Positions 34,452-43,553 of a DNA stretch of 51,589 nt are shown piece after piece (the first letter of the stretch is position 1; every line of letters starts with the position of its first letter). The stretch comes from an uncultured Selenomonas sp. (GTDB taxonomy: Bacteria; Bacillota; Negativicutes; Selenomonadales; Selenomonadaceae), in assembly GCA_902766095.1 (NCBI GenBank), contig CACXCN010000039.1:1-51589 (forward strand), written 5' to 3'. A program made the position numbers and the translations under genes. The notes below the pieces were generated by a model. The model was not told the origin of the DNA, made no database searches, and was given only the letters and a program-made list of their open reading frames with translations.

Positions 34452-35390
34452 ATGCATCCGATCGAATCATACCTGAAGGAATATCCGCTGCTGGTGCTTG
34501 ACGGTGCCCTCGGCACCGAACTGGCCCGCCGCGGCTTTGATACCAATGACGATCTGTGGTCAGCCAAAGCCCTGTTCGAGAAGCCGGACCTCATAGAATC
34601 CGTCCATCGCGACTACTACGAAGCCGGCGCCGATGTATCGACGAGTGCCAGCTATCAGGCTACCGTCGAGGGCTTCGAGAAAAAAGGCTTTACGCGGGAC
34701 GAAGCCATAGAACTCATCACGCGCTCCGTACGCATCGTGCAGAAAGCCCGCGATGATGCCTGGAAACGCCACCGTAGTGAGCGACGCCCGCGACCGCTCG
34801 TCGCGGCATCTGTCGGACCCTACGGAGCCTACCTCGCTGACGGCTCGGAGTATCGTGGCGACTACCATGCCTCCCGGGCTGAGCTGGCCGATTTTCATGC
34901 CGAGCGACTGGATATCCTGCTGAAGGCCCAGCCGGATGTGCTGGCCATCGAAACCATCCCTCTCCTCGATGAGGCTGTAGCCGTCCTGGAGGATCTGGCC
35001 AGATATCCGGAGGCAGCAGCCTGGGTATCCTTCTCCTGTGCCGATGACACGCACACCTGCGGCGGCGATGATATCGCCGACTGCGCCCGCACGCTCGACC
35101 GGAACCACCAAGTCGTCGCGATTGGCGTGAACTGTACGGCCCCGCAGCATGTGGCCGGCCTCGTGCAACGCCTCCGCGCCCATACCGAAAAGCCCATCGT
35201 CGTCTATCCCAATACCGGCGAGACCTATGACGCCACCACGAAGACCTGGCACGGCAGCGAAGTCCCCTATCATGGCTACGTACGCCAATGGTACGATGCC
35301 GGTGCCCGCCTCATCGGCGGCTGCTGCCGCACAACGCCGGATGACATCCGCGGGATTGCCGAGTTGCGGCAGAGCCTGATGAAAAACTAA
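34452..35390 (+). CDS. mmuM: Homocysteine S-methyltransferase
   Basis: MmuM transfers a methyl group from S-methylmethionine (or S-adenosylmethionine) to homocysteine, forming methionine. The 312-residue product shows LVLDGALGTELARRG at the N-terminus, GADVSTSASYQAT and AASVGPYGAYLADGSEYRG. The zinc-binding cysteines are in GVNCTAPQHV and GGCCRTTPDDIRGI. A GGAG site precedes the ATG. It is the second gene after the solute-binding lipoprotein. A strong terminator follows. Confidence 0.94.
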   Translation: MHPIESYLKEYPLLVLDGALGTELARRGFDTNDDLWSAKALFEKPDLIESVHRDYYEAGADVSTSASYQATVEGFEKKGFTRDEAIELITRSVRIVQKARDDAWKRHRSERRPRPLVAASVGPYGAYLADGSEYRGDYHASRAELADFHAERLDILLKAQPDVLAIETIPLLDEAVAVLEDLARYPEAAAWVSFSCADDTHTCGGDDIADCARTLDRNHQVVAIGVNCTAPQHVAGLVQRLRAHTEKPIVVYPNTGETYDATTKTWHGSEVPYHGYVRQWYDAGARLIGGCCRTTPDDIRGIAELRQSLMKN

Positions 35391-35452
35391 TGCAAACACA
35401 GCTATCACTGTGCAAATATACATAATCTGGAAATTTGCGCATTCCACTTGGT

Positions 35453-35497
35453 AAAAAGCCCGAGGCTGCCGTTTTTAGCGGCAGCCTCGGGCTTTTA
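35453..35497. terminator. Strong bidirectional terminator between mmuM and ahbB
   Basis: A perfect 14-bp GC-rich stem (AGCCCGAGGCTGCC with its complement, 35457-35493) around a T-rich loop is flanked by A-tracts and T-tracts on both sides. It serves the two convergent transcripts. Confidence 0.9.
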
Positions 35498-35516
35498 GGA
35501 TATATAGAATTTTGTT

Positions 35517-36101
35517 TCACTCTGTGTAATATTGCATGCTCGTCTTCTTCCATTCCTTTTTGGAGTAGAGCATGACTCTCGCGTCCTGCGGGAGGTCATT
35601 TTCCTCAGCCAGGTCGTGAGCCAGCTGTTCGCACTCGGCGCGACTGTGGCCGTGGAGCATGGTGTAGAGGTTGTAGGGCCAGCCGGGGGCCGTGTTGCGG
35701 TCGTAGCAGTGCGACACGGCTGGCGAGGCAGCCATACGGCGAGCTACTTCGTCGAGGCGCTCGGGCGGCACTTCCCAGCCGACCAGCACGTTGGCTGCAA
35801 AGCCGACGTTGCGATGAGCGAGTACAGCTCCCATCTTGCGTATCTTGTGGCTGGCATTGAGTGCCTGCACGCGCTCCAGGAAGAGTTCCTCGCTGATGCC
35901 TATGCGCCGGGCAAGCTCCTTGTACGGTTCCGCTACGAGCGGGAAATCTCCCTGCAGAGCACGGATGACTGATTTATCCAGTTCGCTGAGCCCGTCTGGC
36001 TCACCGCTGGTCACAGCCGTACCGGCTGCCTCTTGCTGCTTTCGTCTGTCCGCGAACGTGCCGGCAGCCGTCTGCTCCCGGCTGTCCTGGTTATCACTCA
36101 T
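35517..36101 (-). CDS. ahbB: Siroheme decarboxylase subunit beta (Lrp/AsnC-like)
   Basis: AhbA and AhbB form the heterodimer that decarboxylates siroheme to 12,18-didecarboxysiroheme in the alternative (sulfate-reducer/archaeal) heme route and in heme d1 synthesis. This 194-residue subunit has an AsnC-type helix-turn-helix start (about 45-100) and then the family core KIRKMGAVLAHRNVGFAANV, AASPAVSHCYDRNTAPGWPYN and LYTMLHGHSRAECEQ, ending KKEWKKTSMQYYTE. The HCYDR/PGWPYN block marks AhbB. ATG 36101 has GGGGGG six bases upstream; the TTG six codons before it is less likely. The first 40 residues are polar and variable. It follows ahbA by 14 bases. Confidence 0.9.
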   Translation of the reverse strand: MSDNQDSREQTAAGTFADRRKQQEAAGTAVTSGEPDGLSELDKSVIRALQGDFPLVAEPYKELARRIGISEELFLERVQALNASHKIRKMGAVLAHRNVGFAANVLVGWEVPPERLDEVARRMAASPAVSHCYDRNTAPGWPYNLYTMLHGHSRAECEQLAHDLAEENDLPQDARVMLYSKKEWKKTSMQYYTE

Positions 36102-36115
36102 GCACGTCCCCCCTG

Positions 36116-36574
36116 TCAATGCAATTTGAACTGCACGTTTACCTTATACTTTTTCTGGGCCTTCAGGTTCAGCAGTCCCTCTACGCCGGGCAACTGTCTG
36201 ATCTCGTTCAGAATGCGCTCTTCATCAGCTTTATGTGCTGTGAGCAGGGTGAACCAGAGATTGTAGCGTCCCTCGCGCTCGTAGTTGTGCGTGATGCAGC
36301 TGTAGCGATTGATGGCCTCCGCCACGGAGCTCATGTACTCGGGCTGCACACGCAGTGCCACGAGCGTCCCTGTATAGCCAAGCGCTTTCGAGTTGAAGAA
36401 CGTCCCGATGCGGCGCAGATACCCTTCGGATTTCAGGAACTGCAACCGCGACAGGACGATATCTTCGTCCGTCCCGAGCTCGGCTGCCAGCTCTGCAAAG
36501 GGCCGGCTGCAGACCGGCAGCCGCTGCTGCAAGAGATTCAACAGTGATTTATCAAATGTAGTCAGTTCATTCAT
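36116..36574 (-). CDS. ahbA: Siroheme decarboxylase subunit alpha (Lrp/AsnC-like)
   Basis: This is the 152-residue partner of AhbB. It has the AsnC-like winged helix (FDKSLLNLLQQRLPVCSRPF) and the conserved GYLRRIGTFFNSKALGYTGTLVAL. The marker HNYEREGRYNLWFTLL follows; the His-Asn-Tyr sequence lies at the predicted siroheme site. No uroporphyrinogen, siroheme or AhbC/AhbD genes are in the window, so the rest of the pathway must be elsewhere. The start ATG has AGGGG eight bases upstream. A generic AsnC regulator is excluded by the HNY block and the tandem arrangement. Confidence 0.9.
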   Translation of the reverse strand: MNELTTFDKSLLNLLQQRLPVCSRPFAELAAELGTDEDIVLSRLQFLKSEGYLRRIGTFFNSKALGYTGTLVALRVQPEYMSSVAEAINRYSCITHNYEREGRYNLWFTLLTAHKADEERILNEIRQLPGVEGLLNLKAQKKYKVNVQFKLH

Positions 36575-36644
36575 AGCGGCTTCCCCTCTTATCTACACAT
36601 TCTTTACCGCTTGAAATGATGAATCAGATTCATCTTTTCTGACT

Positions 36645-37346
36645 CTATTTTAGCAAATATTCCGCTATGGCGTCAAGTAAAAATGAACGTCCTTCATTTT
36701 TTAGTGAAGAATAGGGCAGTACCTCGAGGTCTGGCGTACCGAAATCGCGACGGATGGTCTGGATGGCCTTCTGCCGGGCGGACTTACCGACTTTGTCAGC
36801 CTTCGTCGCTATCACCAGCACCGGGATGTTCTTCGCGACGAGCCATTCGAATACGTCGATGTCTGACTGCATAGGCGCGTGGCGTATATCCACGAGCTGG
36901 CAGACGAACTGGATGTTCTCCGAATTCTGCAGATACTCATCGATGAATTTCGCCCAGATTCCGCGTTTGCCTTTCCCCTTCTTCGTATAGCCGTAACCGG
37001 GCAGGTCGACGAGGTAGAACTCCTCGCGATCCTCATGTCCGGCGATCTTGGCTCCGAGCTCATAAAAATTTATCGTCTCGGTCTTGCCGGGCTGCTGCGA
37101 TACGCGTGCGAGGCCGTGCACGCGCGTCAGCGAATTGATGAGCGACGATTTGCCCACGTTCGAGCGGCCGAGGAATACGAATTCCTTGCGGGCCGGCTCC
37201 GGATACTGGTCTTTCTTCACTGCCGACGCGATATAGCGCCCCCGCGTGATGATGACGCGGTCCGCCGGCTTGCCCGCCACTGGTGCTTTCTTATCCTTGC
37301 CAGCCGTCTGCGGCTGGCTCTGTTCCGTTTTCTTCTTCATCTCCAT
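36645..37346 (-). CDS. engB: Ribosome-assembly GTPase EngB (YsxC/YihA)
   Basis: This essential GTPase acts in 50S subunit assembly. The 233 residues are longer than the usual about 195 because of a Lys/Gln/Ala-rich N-terminal extension of about 35 residues. Motifs: G1 GRSNVGKSSLIN, switch I QQPGKTETINFYE, G3 DLPGYGYTKKGK, G4 ATKADKVGKS, then the C-terminal YSSLKNEGRSFLLDAIAEYL. In many bacteria engB follows lon directly. Here a PepSY-like gene and a degenerate kinase gene lie between them, and engB starts 12 bases after the kinase stop, so it is probably read from the kinase promoter. Confidence 0.96.
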   Translation of the reverse strand: MEMKKKTEQSQPQTAGKDKKAPVAGKPADRVIITRGRYIASAVKKDQYPEPARKEFVFLGRSNVGKSSLINSLTRVHGLARVSQQPGKTETINFYELGAKIAGHEDREEFYLVDLPGYGYTKKGKGKRGIWAKFIDEYLQNSENIQFVCQLVDIRHAPMQSDIDVFEWLVAKNIPVLVIATKADKVGKSARQKAIQTIRRDFGTPDLEVLPYSSLKNEGRSFLLDAIAEYLLK

Positions 37347-37358
37347 GTGTAATTTCTC

Positions 37359-38105
37359 CTATCCTTTCTCTACTGCCGGTATGTCCTCTGTCTCTCTGTC
37401 AGCTTCTGCTCCGACATCATGGCGTGGGAACTCCATGATGATGCAGAGGCCGCCGTCCGTCGCATTTTCCGCCCAGATGCGCCCCTGCATGCCGAGCACG
37501 ATGCGGCTCGCTATGGCCATTCCCAGGCCATGCCCCGGCTTTTCGCCGCGCGATCTGTCGACACGGTAGAAACTCTCAAATAGATGTGGCAGCTCGGCCT
37601 CAGGTACGCCCGGTCCATGGTCGCGGCAGCTCAGCCGCACGGCCTGCGCCGTCGTCTGCAAAGCAAACTCGACATGGATGCTGCCATCCGCCTCGCCAGC
37701 GTATTTCGCTGCATTGCTCAACAGATTGTCCAGCACGCGCGTGAACTCCTCACGATCGAGCAGCGCCATGGCTGTCCGCGCCCCACTCTCCTCCGCTGCC
37801 GTGAATCCGATCTCCACTCCCTGAGCCGTCCATACGGTCCTGAGCCGGTTCACCTGCTCCAGCATGTAATCATACAGCCCTGTCAGCTCGCAGTGGAACT
37901 CCACACGGCCGAGATCCAGTTTTGTGATGAACAGCAGCGCGAGCTCCATCTGCCGCAGAGTACCGGTGAACCGCAAGCCGGCGAATATGATCGTGCCCAG
38001 TATCACGATGAGCAGTACCGGAACGAACACCATGAGAAAATTGGCCGTCATGATCTTATGCCGCAGCGACATATCCCGTAAATGCGGCCAACGCTTTATG
38101 CGCAT
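37359..38105 (-). pseudogene. Histidine kinase remnant lacking sensor, HAMP and phospho-acceptor domain
   Basis: The 248-residue open frame is intact but internally deleted. Residues 13-57 match the start of a sensor kinase: one transmembrane segment, then GLRFTGTLRQMELALL, which looks like the beginning of an extracytoplasmic sensor. At about residue 57-59 (near 37930) it jumps to FITKLDLGRVEFH, the end of the dimerisation helices. The second membrane span, HAMP and H-box histidine are missing. The ATPase part is complete: N box NLLSNAAKYA (128-137), G1 DHGPGVP (162-168), F box FESFYRVDRSR and G2 GHGLGMAIA (191-199). It may still bind ATP but cannot autophosphorylate in the normal way. No response regulator gene adjoins it. 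Confidence 0.75.
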
Positions 38106-38128
38106 CGCACTCCCTCCCAGCTCCTATC

Positions 38129-38157
38129 ATTATACAATATCTGCGCAATAGATACAG
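38129..38157 (-). promoter_or_regulatory. Promoter for kinase remnant and engB
   Basis: On the minus strand, a perfect -10 TATAAT (38129-38134) with a weak -35 CTGTAT (38152-38157) at 17 bases. GGGAGGGAG precedes the ATG at 38105. No promoter is visible between the remnant and engB. Confidence 0.5.
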
Positions 38158-38187
38158 CCTCCGACCGACAAAGCGATTTTTGCTATT

Positions 38188-38231
38188 CTTTCGACCAGCT
38201 TTAGCTCATCTTTAGCGAGCGTCCCTATAAT
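38188..38231 (+). promoter_or_regulatory. Three 11-bp direct repeats followed by a -10, OmpR-type activator site
   Basis: CTTTCGACCAG (38188-38198), CTTTAGCTCAT (38199-38209) and CTTTAGCGAGC (38210-38220) share CTTTnG at an exact 11-bp period. A perfect -10 TATAAT follows at 38226-38231 and no -35 is seen. Direct repeats with 11-bp spacing over the -35 are the usual design for OmpR/PhoB-family response regulators. Confidence 0.6.
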
Positions 38232-38288
38232 AAGCTCAGCAAATGAAAAACAGCTATAGGAAAAGAGAAAAGCCTGGAGGTAATCATC

Positions 38289-39068
38289 ATGGATAACAAC
38301 GATATGAACAAGAGCGTACCGGACAGCAAATGGGACCGGCTGACGAAAGTCTGCACGAAAAAGCGGCTGTGCGGCCTCGTCGCCGTGATTGCTGCGGCCG
38401 GTATCATCGGCGGTGGCATCGACTACTATCACCACCAGCAGGTGCGCACCATGCATGCGCAGGAGCGCGCGGCCATGTCACAGCTCAATACCATAAAAGC
38501 CGACAAGATGGGCCTGAGCCTGCTCTCTGAGGCAGAAATCCGCAGCATCGTAGCTGATTCTCTCGGTCAGGACGAGACGAGCATCACATTCGACGAGATC
38601 GACCTCAGCGACGGCCAGCAGATGTCTGGTCCCCGAGACAAAAAGGAAAAACGGGACAAGCACGACAAAGAGTCGAAACACGCACATAAAGATAAACGAG
38701 ATCAGGAACATCGCCCGGCAGCGCCGGAACAGGACGAGCATATGGCCGGGCCGGAACAGGCTGACCCACAGACTCCCGCCCCAGAAGGCTTCCCGGGCCA
38801 TCCAGGCCATGAGCAGGGAGCACCCCAGTTCGCTGGAGCTCCCGGCCAGCACCGCTTTGTTCCGGGCAATGGAGCGGAAAATGCTCTGGCAGCCGCCCCG
38901 ACAGAGAATGCCCAGCCGGGCGCTGACGGACAGCGCGGACAGCGTCCAGGCCGGCAGCCGCATTTCAACTATCTCGTGCGTTGCACGGTCAACGGCATGC
39001 ACTATACGGTCGTCATCGATGCCCTTTCCGGACAGGTACTGCATCAGGAGGTCCGGGCCGCTCATTGA
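38289..39068 (+). CDS. Membrane-anchored PepSY-like protein with long charged insertion
   Basis: The 259-residue product has a cytoplasmic start of about 27 residues, one transmembrane segment (28-42) and an external part. A PepSY-like half (LSEAEIRSIVADSLGQDETSITFDEIDL, 79-106) is separated from its second half (FNYLVRCTVNGMHYTVVIDALSGQVLHQEV, near the C-terminus) by about 115 residues. These are first Lys/Asp/His-rich (about 115-142) and then Pro/Gly/Gln-rich. PepSY proteins often modulate envelope proteases or sit beside two-component systems. Its promoter has 11-bp direct repeats suited to a response regulator, and a kinase remnant lies divergently. GGAGG precedes the ATG. The function of the insertion is unknown. 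Confidence 0.75.
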   Translation: MDNNDMNKSVPDSKWDRLTKVCTKKRLCGLVAVIAAAGIIGGGIDYYHHQQVRTMHAQERAAMSQLNTIKADKMGLSLLSEAEIRSIVADSLGQDETSITFDEIDLSDGQQMSGPRDKKEKRDKHDKESKHAHKDKRDQEHRPAAPEQDEHMAGPEQADPQTPAPEGFPGHPGHEQGAPQFAGAPGQHRFVPGNGAENALAAAPTENAQPGADGQRGQRPGRQPHFNYLVRCTVNGMHYTVVIDALSGQVLHQEVRAAH

Positions 39069-39130
39069 CGTCGAAATTACTTGATCGACTCCGCTCTATA
39101 CAGAGCGTCAATACCCAATCTCTCTATACG

Positions 39131-39180
39131 AAAAAGCCAGCCGGCAAGCCTCTGACAATGAGACTTGCCGGCTGGTTCTT
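39131..39180. terminator. Bidirectional terminator between PepSY-like gene and lon
   Basis: AGCCAGCCGGCAAG (39135-39148) pairs with CTTGCCGGCTGGTT (39164-39177) with a 15-base loop. Flanks are TTCTTTTA on the plus side and CTTTTTCG on the minus side. Confidence 0.85.
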
Positions 39181-39206
39181 TTATGGTATCTTCAATAAAC
39201 CGGATT

Positions 39207-41519
39207 TCAATGCACAAGGGCTGTCTGCAGCACCTCGTCCATATGTTCCACCGGCACGAATGTCAGTTTATCGCGCACGGCCTCGGGGATATCGTCGATA
39301 TCGCGTTCATTCTCCTTCGGCAGGATGATGGTCGTCATGCCTTCGCGATAGGCCGCCAGGACTTTTTCCTTCAGTCCGCCGATGGGCAGGACATTGCCCC
39401 GCAGGGTGATTTCGCCGGTCATGGCTACGTCGCTTCGCACTTTCTTGCTCGTCAGCGCCGATATCATCGCCGTGGCCATCGTGATGCCTGCTGACGGACC
39501 GTCTTTCGGTACGGCGCCCTCGGGCAGATGGATATGGATATCGTCTTTCTCGTAGAAATCATCCGGCAGGCCGAGCTTCTTCGCGCGGCTGCGGATATAG
39601 GACAGGCCGGCCTGAGCCGATTCCTGCATGACATCGCCGAGCTGACCGGTCAGTATGAGCTTGCCCTTGCCCGGCAGCACCTGCACCTCGGTAGGCAGTA
39701 TCTCGCCGCCAACCTGCGTCCAAGCCATGCCGGTCACGACGCCGACCTGCGGCTTCTTCTCAGCTTTCGTACCGATATACTTCGGCTTGCCGAGGAAATC
39801 CGTCAGGTTCTTCTTCGTGACCTTGATTGGCGCCGGGTCGCCCTCGACGATGTGACGGGCTGCCTTGCGGCAGACCTGGCCGATCATACGCTCGAGCTCG
39901 CGCACGCCCGACTCGCGTGTGTAGTCGGCGATGATTTGCTCGATGACACCGGCTCCGATACGGATGTCCGCAGCCTTGAGCCCGTTCTGCTTGCGCTGGC
40001 GCGCTACGAGATATTTCTTCGCGATCTGCAGCTTCTCATAGGGCGTATAGGTCGAGAGCGTGATGATCTCCATGCGGTCGCGCAGAGCGCGCGGTATCGT
40101 GCTCAGATCGTTCGCCGTGACGATCCAGAGGACATGCGAGAGGTCGAACGGCAGCTCGACATAGTGGTCGGAGAATGTCGAGTTCTGAGCGGGGTCGAGC
40201 ACCTCGAGCAGCGCCGCTGCCGGATCGCCGCTGTAGTCCTCAGCGATCTTGTCGACCTCATCGAGCAGGAATACGGGATTGCGCACGCCGGCGTTCTTTA
40301 TATTCTCGATGATACGGCCCGGCATAGCGCCCACGTACGTGCGGCGATGGCCGCGTATCTCGGCTTCATCGCGCACACCGCCAAGCGAGGCCCGCACGAA
40401 TTTGCGTCCCATCGCCCGTGCGACCGAGCTCGCGAGCGATGTCTTGCCAACGCCCGGCGGACCGACGAGGCACAGAATCGGCGCTGATTTGTCGCCAGCC
40501 AGCTGATGGACCGCGAGGAAGTCCAGGATGCGCTCCTTTACCTTGTCGAGCCCATAGTGGTCATGGTCGAGGATCCGCTTGGCCTTGGCGATGTCGAGAT
40601 TATCCTTTGTCTCGATTTCCCAGGGGATATCCATGAGCCAGTCGATGTAGTTCTGTATCACTCCGGCCTCAGCATTCATCGTGCTGAGATTCTCCAGCCG
40701 GTGCAGTTCCTTTTCGACGGTCTTCTTGACTTCCTCCGGGTATTTTCCCTTCTCAAGGCGCTCGCGATACTTATCGATCTCCGCGCTCTGGTCAACCCCA
40801 TCGCCGAGTTCCTTGCGGATGGCCTTCATCTGCTCGCGCAGGAAGTATTCCTTCTGCGTCTTATCGACCGATTTCTTGACCTCGCGGCCAATCTTCTGCT
40901 CGAGACGCAGCAGCTCGAGCTCGCGGTCCAGTACCTGATAAAGGAGTTCCAGACGCTGCTTGACATCGATGGCCTCGAGTATCGCCTGACGCGTCTCAAT
41001 CTTCAGGTTCAGATGGCTGGCAATGAGGTCGGCCAGACGGCCGGAGTCATCGATGAGCGCGACCGATATCAGCGCCTCGGATGGTATCTTCTTCGCGATG
41101 CGCACCCAGTCCTCGAACTCATGGACCACGGCACGGGTCAGAGCCTCCATGCGCGTCGATGTATCGATCTCGTCGCTGTACTCCTCGACCTCGACCTCGG
41201 TATAATCCTCGAGGTCATTATACGATTTGATGCTGGCCCGGTTCTGTCCCTCGATGAGGATGCGCACAGAGTCTCCCGGGAGCTTGATCATCTGCTGTAT
41301 CTCGGCAACGGTGCCGATTGTGTAGAGATCCTCATGCTTCGGATCATCGACCTCGCTGTCCTTCTGGGCGACGAGCATGATGTGCTGGTCCTCAGCCATC
41401 GCCTGCTCGAGCGCCGCTATGGAGCGGTCGCGGCCAACATCGATATGCACCATCATGTACGGGTAGACAACCATGCCGCGCAATGGCAGCAATGGCAGTT
41501 TCTTTGTTTCTGTTGACAT
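39207..41519 (-). CDS. lon: ATP-dependent protease Lon
   Basis: Lon degrades misfolded and regulatory proteins. The 770-residue product has the LON substrate-binding N-domain ([15 protein letters not shown] onward), a coiled-coil middle with the [16 protein letters not shown] signature, the AAA+ module with [13 protein letters not shown] (about residue 352) and [10 protein letters not shown], and the serine-lysine protease domain with [14 protein letters not shown] (catalytic Ser near 675) and [12 protein letters not shown] (catalytic Lys near 718). ATG 41519 has GGAGG six bases upstream. It is separated from clpX by a short GC hairpin at 41551-41570 and I see no strong promoter of its own, so it may be partly fed by read-through from the clp transcript. 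Confidence 0.97.
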   Translation of the reverse strand: MSTETKKLPLLPLRGMVVYPYMMVHIDVGRDRSIAALEQAMAEDQHIMLVAQKDSEVDDPKHEDLYTIGTVAEIQQMIKLPGDSVRILIEGQNRASIKSYNDLEDYTEVEVEEYSDEIDTSTRMEALTRAVVHEFEDWVRIAKKIPSEALISVALIDDSGRLADLIASHLNLKIETRQAILEAIDVKQRLELLYQVLDRELELLRLEQKIGREVKKSVDKTQKEYFLREQMKAIRKELGDGVDQSAEIDKYRERLEKGKYPEEVKKTVEKELHRLENLSTMNAEAGVIQNYIDWLMDIPWEIETKDNLDIAKAKRILDHDHYGLDKVKERILDFLAVHQLAGDKSAPILCLVGPPGVGKTSLASSVARAMGRKFVRASLGGVRDEAEIRGHRRTYVGAMPGRIIENIKNAGVRNPVFLLDEVDKIAEDYSGDPAAALLEVLDPAQNSTFSDHYVELPFDLSHVLWIVTANDLSTIPRALRDRMEIITLSTYTPYEKLQIAKKYLVARQRKQNGLKAADIRIGAGVIEQIIADYTRESGVRELERMIGQVCRKAARHIVEGDPAPIKVTKKNLTDFLGKPKYIGTKAEKKPQVGVVTGMAWTQVGGEILPTEVQVLPGKGKLILTGQLGDVMQESAQAGLSYIRSRAKKLGLPDDFYEKDDIHIHLPEGAVPKDGPSAGITMATAMISALTSKKVRSDVAMTGEITLRGNVLPIGGLKEKVLAAYREGMTTIILPKENERDIDDIPEAVRDKLTFVPVEHMDEVLQTALVH

Positions 41520-41544
41520 ATATACCTCCATTTCCTGGAGTATG

Positions 41545-41570
41545 AAACAAGGCGCTGCTATGGCAGCGCC
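41545..41570 (-). terminator. Hairpin between clpX and lon
   Basis: GGCGCTGC and GCAGCGCC (41551-41570) form an 8- to 9-bp stem around a 3- to 4-base loop. On the minus strand it is followed by TTGTTTC, an interrupted T-tract that should allow some read-through into lon. Confidence 0.65.
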
Positions 41571-41594
41571 CTGTATAGTTACTGAAATTAGCTA

Positions 41595-42872
41595 TCAGGC
41601 TGATGCTTCATTCTTGCCTTTAGCTGCCTTTTCCTTATCTTTGGCATAAGTCAGGATAGGATCCTTCTTGGCCAGTACGACGTCCTTCGTGACACGGCAT
41701 CCGGTGACACCGTCGATTGACGGCACCTCGAACATCACGTTGCGCATGATGCCCTCGATGATCGACCGCAGGCCGCGAGCGCCGGTTTTGCGCTTCAGCG
41801 CTTCCTTCGCGATGAGCCGCAAGGCATCATCGTCAAATGTCAGCGCGACGCCATCCATTTCCAGCATCTTCTGATACTGCTTGACGAGCGCATTCTTTGG
41901 CTTCGTCAGTATAGCCACCAGTGCATCCTCGTTGAGCTGGTCAAGCGTGACGACGACTGGCAGACGGCCTACGAATTCCGGAATCAGTCCGTTCTTCAGC
42001 AGGTCCTCCGGCTGTACTTTCTTCAGGATGTCTCCGACATTCTTCTTGCGGCGGGACTGCACCTTGGCACCGAAGCCAATCTGGCTCTGGCCCAGGCGGC
42101 TCTCGATGACCTTGTCGAGGCCGTCGAAAGCACCACCACAGATGAACAGGATGTTCGTCGTATCGATCTGGATGAGTTCCTGATGCGGATGCTTGCGGCC
42201 GCCCTGCGGCGGAACCGAAGCCATCGTACCCTCGAGGATCTTCAGCAGAGCCTGCTGGACACCCTCGCCCGATACGTCGCGCGTGATGGACGGATTCTCG
42301 GATTTGCGGGCAATCTTATCGATCTCATCGATATATATGATACCGCGCTCCGCCCGCTCGATATCATAGTCAGCGGCCTGTATGAGCTTCAGGAGGATGT
42401 TCTCGACATCCTCGCCGACATATCCGGCCTCCGTAAGCGCTGTAGCATCAGCTATAGCAAACGGCACATTCAGTATGCGGGCCAAAGTCTGCGCCAGCAG
42501 CGTCTTGCCGCTGCCGGTCGGCCCCAGCATCAATATGTTTGATTTGGCCAGCTCGACATCGTCGACTTTCGTCATGCCGGTATTTATGCGTTTATAGTGG
42601 TTATACACCGCCACTGCCAGCGTCTTCTTGGCCTCTTCCTGACCTATGACATACTGATCCAGTATCTCGCATATCTCTTTCGGTTTCGGGACATTCTTAA
42701 GCTCTACCTCGAACTCCTCGCTGAACTCTTCCTCGACAATCTCATTGCAGAGCTGTATGCACTCATCACAAATGTAGACACCGGGGCCAGCAACGAGCTT
42801 GCGGACCTGATCCTGCGTCTTGCCGCAGAACGAACATTTGAGCTGTCCTTTTTCATCTCCGAACTTCAACAT
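41595..42872 (-). CDS. clpX: ATP-dependent Clp protease ATP-binding subunit ClpX
   Basis: ClpX unfolds substrates and feeds them to ClpP. The 425-residue product has the N-terminal zinc-binding domain (C13, C16, C35, C38 in KCSFCGK and [10 protein letters not shown]), the AAA+ module with [15 protein letters not shown] and the Walker B region [11 protein letters not shown]. The ClpP-contact loop is [11 protein letters not shown] (the IGF tripeptide), and sensor 2 is [10 protein letters not shown]. It follows clpP by 29 bases and belongs to the tig-clpP-clpX transcript. The Lys/Ala-rich C-terminus ([12 protein letters not shown]) is unremarkable. Confidence 0.98.
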   Translation of the reverse strand: MLKFGDEKGQLKCSFCGKTQDQVRKLVAGPGVYICDECIQLCNEIVEEEFSEEFEVELKNVPKPKEICEILDQYVIGQEEAKKTLAVAVYNHYKRINTGMTKVDDVELAKSNILMLGPTGSGKTLLAQTLARILNVPFAIADATALTEAGYVGEDVENILLKLIQAADYDIERAERGIIYIDEIDKIARKSENPSITRDVSGEGVQQALLKILEGTMASVPPQGGRKHPHQELIQIDTTNILFICGGAFDGLDKVIESRLGQSQIGFGAKVQSRRKKNVGDILKKVQPEDLLKNGLIPEFVGRLPVVVTLDQLNEDALVAILTKPKNALVKQYQKMLEMDGVALTFDDDALRLIAKEALKRKTGARGLRSIIEGIMRNVMFEVPSIDGVTGCRVTKDVVLAKKDPILTYAKDKEKAAKGKNEASA

Positions 42873-42901
42873 TCCCTCACCTCTTCCAGCCTGACTGCCG
42901 G

Positions 42902-43513
42902 TTATGCCTTCTCAGACTTGCGGCCTTTCTTCTGACGGGTTATGACGTCATCGATCAGGCCATAAGCCTTGGCCTCCTCTGCCGTCATGAAGTTGTCGCG
43001 CTCTGTATCCTGCATGATGGTCTCATGATCCTGTCCCGTATTCTCTACGAGGATATCATTGATGACCTCACGGATGCGCAGGATCTCTTTGGCCTGGATC
43101 TGTATATCCGTGGACTGGCCCTGAGCTCCGCCCAGCGGCTGATGGATCATGATGCGGGCCTGCGGCAGGGCGAAGCGCTTACCCTTGGCGCCTGCCGTGA
43201 GCAGTACCGAGCCCATGCTGGCCGCCTGACCGATGCAGATGGTCGATACATCCGGCTTTATATACTGCATCGTATCGTAGATAGCGAGTCCTGCGGTCAC
43301 GACACCGCCCGGGCTGTTGATATAAAGGTAGATATCCTTGTCCGGATCCTCGGACTCGAGGAAGAGCAACTGCGCTACGACCGTGTTGGCCACAGCGTCG
43401 TCGATTGCCCCGCCCAGGAATATGATGCGATCCTTGAGCAAACGCGAATATATATCATAAGCGCGCTCGCCGCGGTTGGAAGTCTCTACAACCATTGGTA
43501 CATAACTACTCAT
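42902..43513 (-). CDS. clpP: ATP-dependent Clp protease proteolytic subunit ClpP
   Basis: This serine peptidase forms the double-heptamer chamber. In the 203-residue product the catalytic triad is visible: Ser99 in [11 protein letters not shown], His124 in [10 protein letters not shown] and Asp173 in DTERDNFM. The N-terminal axial-loop segment ([20 protein letters not shown]) is the standard form with no long propeptide. The start ATG has GGAGGTGAT upstream. It lies 40 bases after trigger factor. Confidence 0.98.
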   Translation of the reverse strand: MSSYVPMVVETSNRGERAYDIYSRLLKDRIIFLGGAIDDAVANTVVAQLLFLESEDPDKDIYLYINSPGGVVTAGLAIYDTMQYIKPDVSTICIGQAASMGSVLLTAGAKGKRFALPQARIMIHQPLGGAQGQSTDIQIQAKEILRIREVINDILVENTGQDHETIMQDTERDNFMTAEEAKAYGLIDDVITRQKKGRKSEKA

Positions 43514-43553
43514 GGTATCACCTCCATGGTTATTCGGTTATCCTGAGTAAGAA

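Noticed and set aside
41581..41595. 15-bp sequence ACTGAAATTAGCTAT repeated at 51543-51557
   Set aside because: An exact 15-mer repeat is expected about once by chance in a window of this size; the contexts (clpX end, right edge) share nothing else.
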